NCBI GenBank assembly: GCA_037074765.1 | Contig: JBAMDO010000117.1 | Span: forward strand, 105,211 to 169,210 | Length of the DNA: 64,000 bases | DNA from: Mansonella perstans | Taxonomy: Eukaryota > Nematoda > Chromadorea > Rhabditida > Onchocercidae | Direction of reading: 5' to 3' | Shown: piece by piece, positions 61,950-64,000 of the stretch | Layout: every line of letters begins with the position of its first letter | Numbering within the stretch: position 1 is the first letter of the stretch | The notes under the pieces: model-generated | Databases searched by the model: none | Told to the model about the DNA's origin: nothing | Seen by the model: the letters and a program-made list of their open reading frames with translations, nothing else | Position numbers and translations under genes: made by a program

Positions 61950-64000
61950 ATGTCTCGAAGTACGGGTGATTTGGGTCTTCAACAGCCTTCTATACCATTC
62001 GGAGGCTCCGTTGGTATTAATGACTTAATAGCTATGTATAATAACTCTGCAGATGAAGTGAGAAATTTATTGGCAAACGAATGTATCATTTTCTTTAAAT
62101 GTTGGTGAGTTCATTCTTATCCTTGTTTTAAGGTTTTCTGGAATTTCGTATTCATCTGTATTAATAGTTAAATTTACTTTGCAAATGGTATTGTATAAAC
62201 TTTTTTTTTTTTTTTTTTTTTTTATTTTATTTATTTATTTATTTATTTTTTTGAGGAAATGAAGACATTAGTTTTTACTGCAACATTACAGTTGTTGTTG
62301 CAACTTTTTTCGAAGTCATCTGGACTATTTGACGCACAAAATTTTCTATTGTCGTACATTATGTTCGGCTGCAGCGTCCGCATACAGCCCCGTGACTCCA
62401 GATTTTGTTGAAAAATCCTTTACAAGTAAGTAATTTAGCGGAAGCTACAGGATAGCTTTTGAAAATCACAGAAAGGTCGAGGAAATGAAGGAATATTTAA
62501 TACGGCACAAAGACCACTGACAGTTAAAGTCACGCTTCACCATAGAAATAGCATTGGCTAAGGAAGTTATCTTTTAGCCGATGGTATTTCTTCATAATCA
62601 TTTTTATTACCAAATGAGGGAACTTTGATACACTACGTAAATCACAGCAGAAATCATACATTTCAGAACTTCGAAACAGCGATCAAAGTAAAAGGGAAGG
62701 TTTTTCACTGCAGCAGCAGAACAGGGGAGAGGCAGGGACATCGTCTGGCACAAAAACCAGTCACCGAAATTCACAGTCACCGAAATGGGATAAAGGCACT
62801 ACCAAACAAAAAAACCATAATAATGTCTTAAAAAAACGCACGAAACATTGCGCATTATCGTTACCGAACTCAGAAGTTAGTCTCGTTATAACGGCTAAGT
62901 AAATCATTTATTAATTAATGTTAAGATATTATATGCATGTGAAGACGAAAGATAAAGATAAATTAAAACTCTCTGCCAATTTTTAAATTAAATTTTATTC
63001 TTCTATGGATTTATTTTCAGCATAAACTGGAATTGCATACACTGGCTCGTATATCACGTGATGCACCAACAACCACGTTTGTAGAAAGACAACAGGTATC
63101 GCTTTCCTTCTTTATAATTTAATGATCTTATGGAGAACTAATGAATAAAGTTGAAGAAAACTAGATTATGAAAAATCTAAATGAATGAATCAAACCTTTT
63201 TCAGACCATGGAATCAGCTCCACTTACGCTGGTAACAACAGGTATTAAATCACCGGATCAAGTTTCAGTTCTTAATTCGAGTCGTTACGGCGAAATGAAT
63301 CAACGTAATCGTAATGGAGATAGCTCAAAGAATGGTGTCGCTCGAAAAGTTGGAATTGAAGAAGTACTTTGTTTTATTGTTTTCTTTATATTCATGGAAG
63401 AGAAAGTTGGAGGAGTCAGATTATACAGTTTCTGATCAAACAAAAATAATTTTACATTACAGCGCAAAATTTTGGAACGTATGGGCAAATATCAAGCAAT
63501 GATGATTGATCCGAGTTTGCTTACTTGCTCACATAATAACTGCAAGGAAAAGCAACCATTTTCGTCACTCTTTACGTTTGCGTATCATCTTACTGTCAAG
63601 CATAATCGTCGCTCAACATCAAACAAACGAATCCCCTGTTATTTATGTGATTTTGAATCCGAGACGTATGCGTTTTTAGAATTGTATATAGCTGATAAAA
63701 AACGAATCTATGTTCATTGAATGATAGTTTTAGCAAATGGGAGTGACTAGTTCAAGTGATGATATTTCAGTTACACTGCTTTGATCGGACATTTGAATGA
63801 TTTGCACAAACAGTATTATCAGGAACACGTTGCAGCACGTTCAACATCCGAAGAGCTTAAACGAGGCCGGAAGGGAAAGCAAGCGAAAGTAGATATTTTA
63901 TTTTTTTTTAAGGTTGCAGTTCGACTTGCAGTTTTGGCAGAGCCTTTTTCAGATTTTTAGTGATTTCATCTCCGAAAATTTCTTTTGTAGACTACACTGA
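61950..64000 (+). CDS. C2H2-type zinc-finger protein, N-terminal part (runs off the window)
   Basis: Probable nuclear nucleic-acid-binding protein; family not recognised. Exons: 61950-62057, 63021-63095, 63205-63363, 63463-63683, 63771-63888, in phase, giving about 227 residues before the window ends. The start MSRSTGDLGLQQPSIPFGGS is followed by a polar stretch (ELHTLARISRDAPTTTFVER). Two finger-like units come next: CSHNNC with HLTVKH (C-x4-C, H-x4-H), then CYLC with HLNDLH (C-x2-C, H-x4-H). The second finger is split by an intron. After them lies a basic stretch ELKRGRKGKQAK, a possible nuclear signal. The finger spacing is looser than classic C2H2, closer to single-pair fingers in divergent nematode regulators. 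Intron 1 is long (963 bases) and carries a poly-T/TTTA tract. The last visible donor is AAA|GTAGAT at 63889. Confidence 0.75.
62201..62250. repeat. Poly-T run followed by (TTTA)n
   Basis: A run of 23 T (62201-62223) leads into several TTTA units and a final T run. It lies in intron 1 of the zinc-finger gene. Confidence 0.9.

Overview
The window is AT-rich animal DNA with many short exons, GT-AG introns of roughly 100-900 bases and TTTCAG-type acceptors, some of them placed just before start codons as trans-splicing would need. Gene content (a TTX-3/LHX2/9-class LIM homeobox gene, calponin-like repeats, a secreted EndoU nuclease) and this gene structure suggest a nematode. The extreme AT content and homopolymer runs fit a spirurid or filarial worm, but species cannot be settled from sequence alone. 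No virus, bacterial operon or CRISPR array was seen.

Layout. 1.4-5.1 kb (-): LIM-homeobox gene. 5.1-8.8 kb: no gene recognised. 8.8-10.6 kb (-): glycine-rich protein with five copies of an FDPNYQTLAGVGGEVFG repeat. 12.3-13.4 kb (-): Lys/Glu-rich low-complexity protein. 15.7-17.0 kb (-): small four-pass membrane protein. 19.6-24.3 kb (-): complete 12-exon ER alpha-1,2-mannosidase (GH47) whose third intron carries a 29-copy 26-bp minisatellite. 26.2-34.9 kb (-): two multi-exon genes for secreted proteins of unknown family, with a 110-codon secreted ORF between them; a tRNA-Leu(TAA) lies on the + strand inside an intron of the first. 37.7-41.4 kb (-): complete 8-exon secreted EndoU ribonuclease; intron 5 holds a decayed LINE 3' end that has grown a 30-bp tandem repeat. 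43.7-47 kb (-): calponin-like (CLIK) repeat protein, ends unresolved. 47-53.3 kb: mostly empty. 53.3-57.1 kb (+): complete 12-exon mitochondrial processing peptidase alpha. 57.1-61.9 kb: mostly empty. 61.95-64 kb (+): start of a C2H2-type zinc-finger gene running off the window.

The genes look like an ordinary chromosomal neighbourhood and not a single pathway: a neuronal transcription factor, glycoprotein trimming in the ER, secreted proteins, a muscle/actin-type protein and mitochondrial protein import. Exon models were built by hand from splice consensus and reading-frame phase. Four models (mannosidase, MPP-alpha, EndoU and the 32.7-34.9 kb secreted protein) close perfectly in phase from start to stop. 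The most unusual material is the FDPNYQ repeat gene with its repeat-synchronised introns, the two adjacent secreted genes with the 110-codon ORF, and the two tandem arrays.
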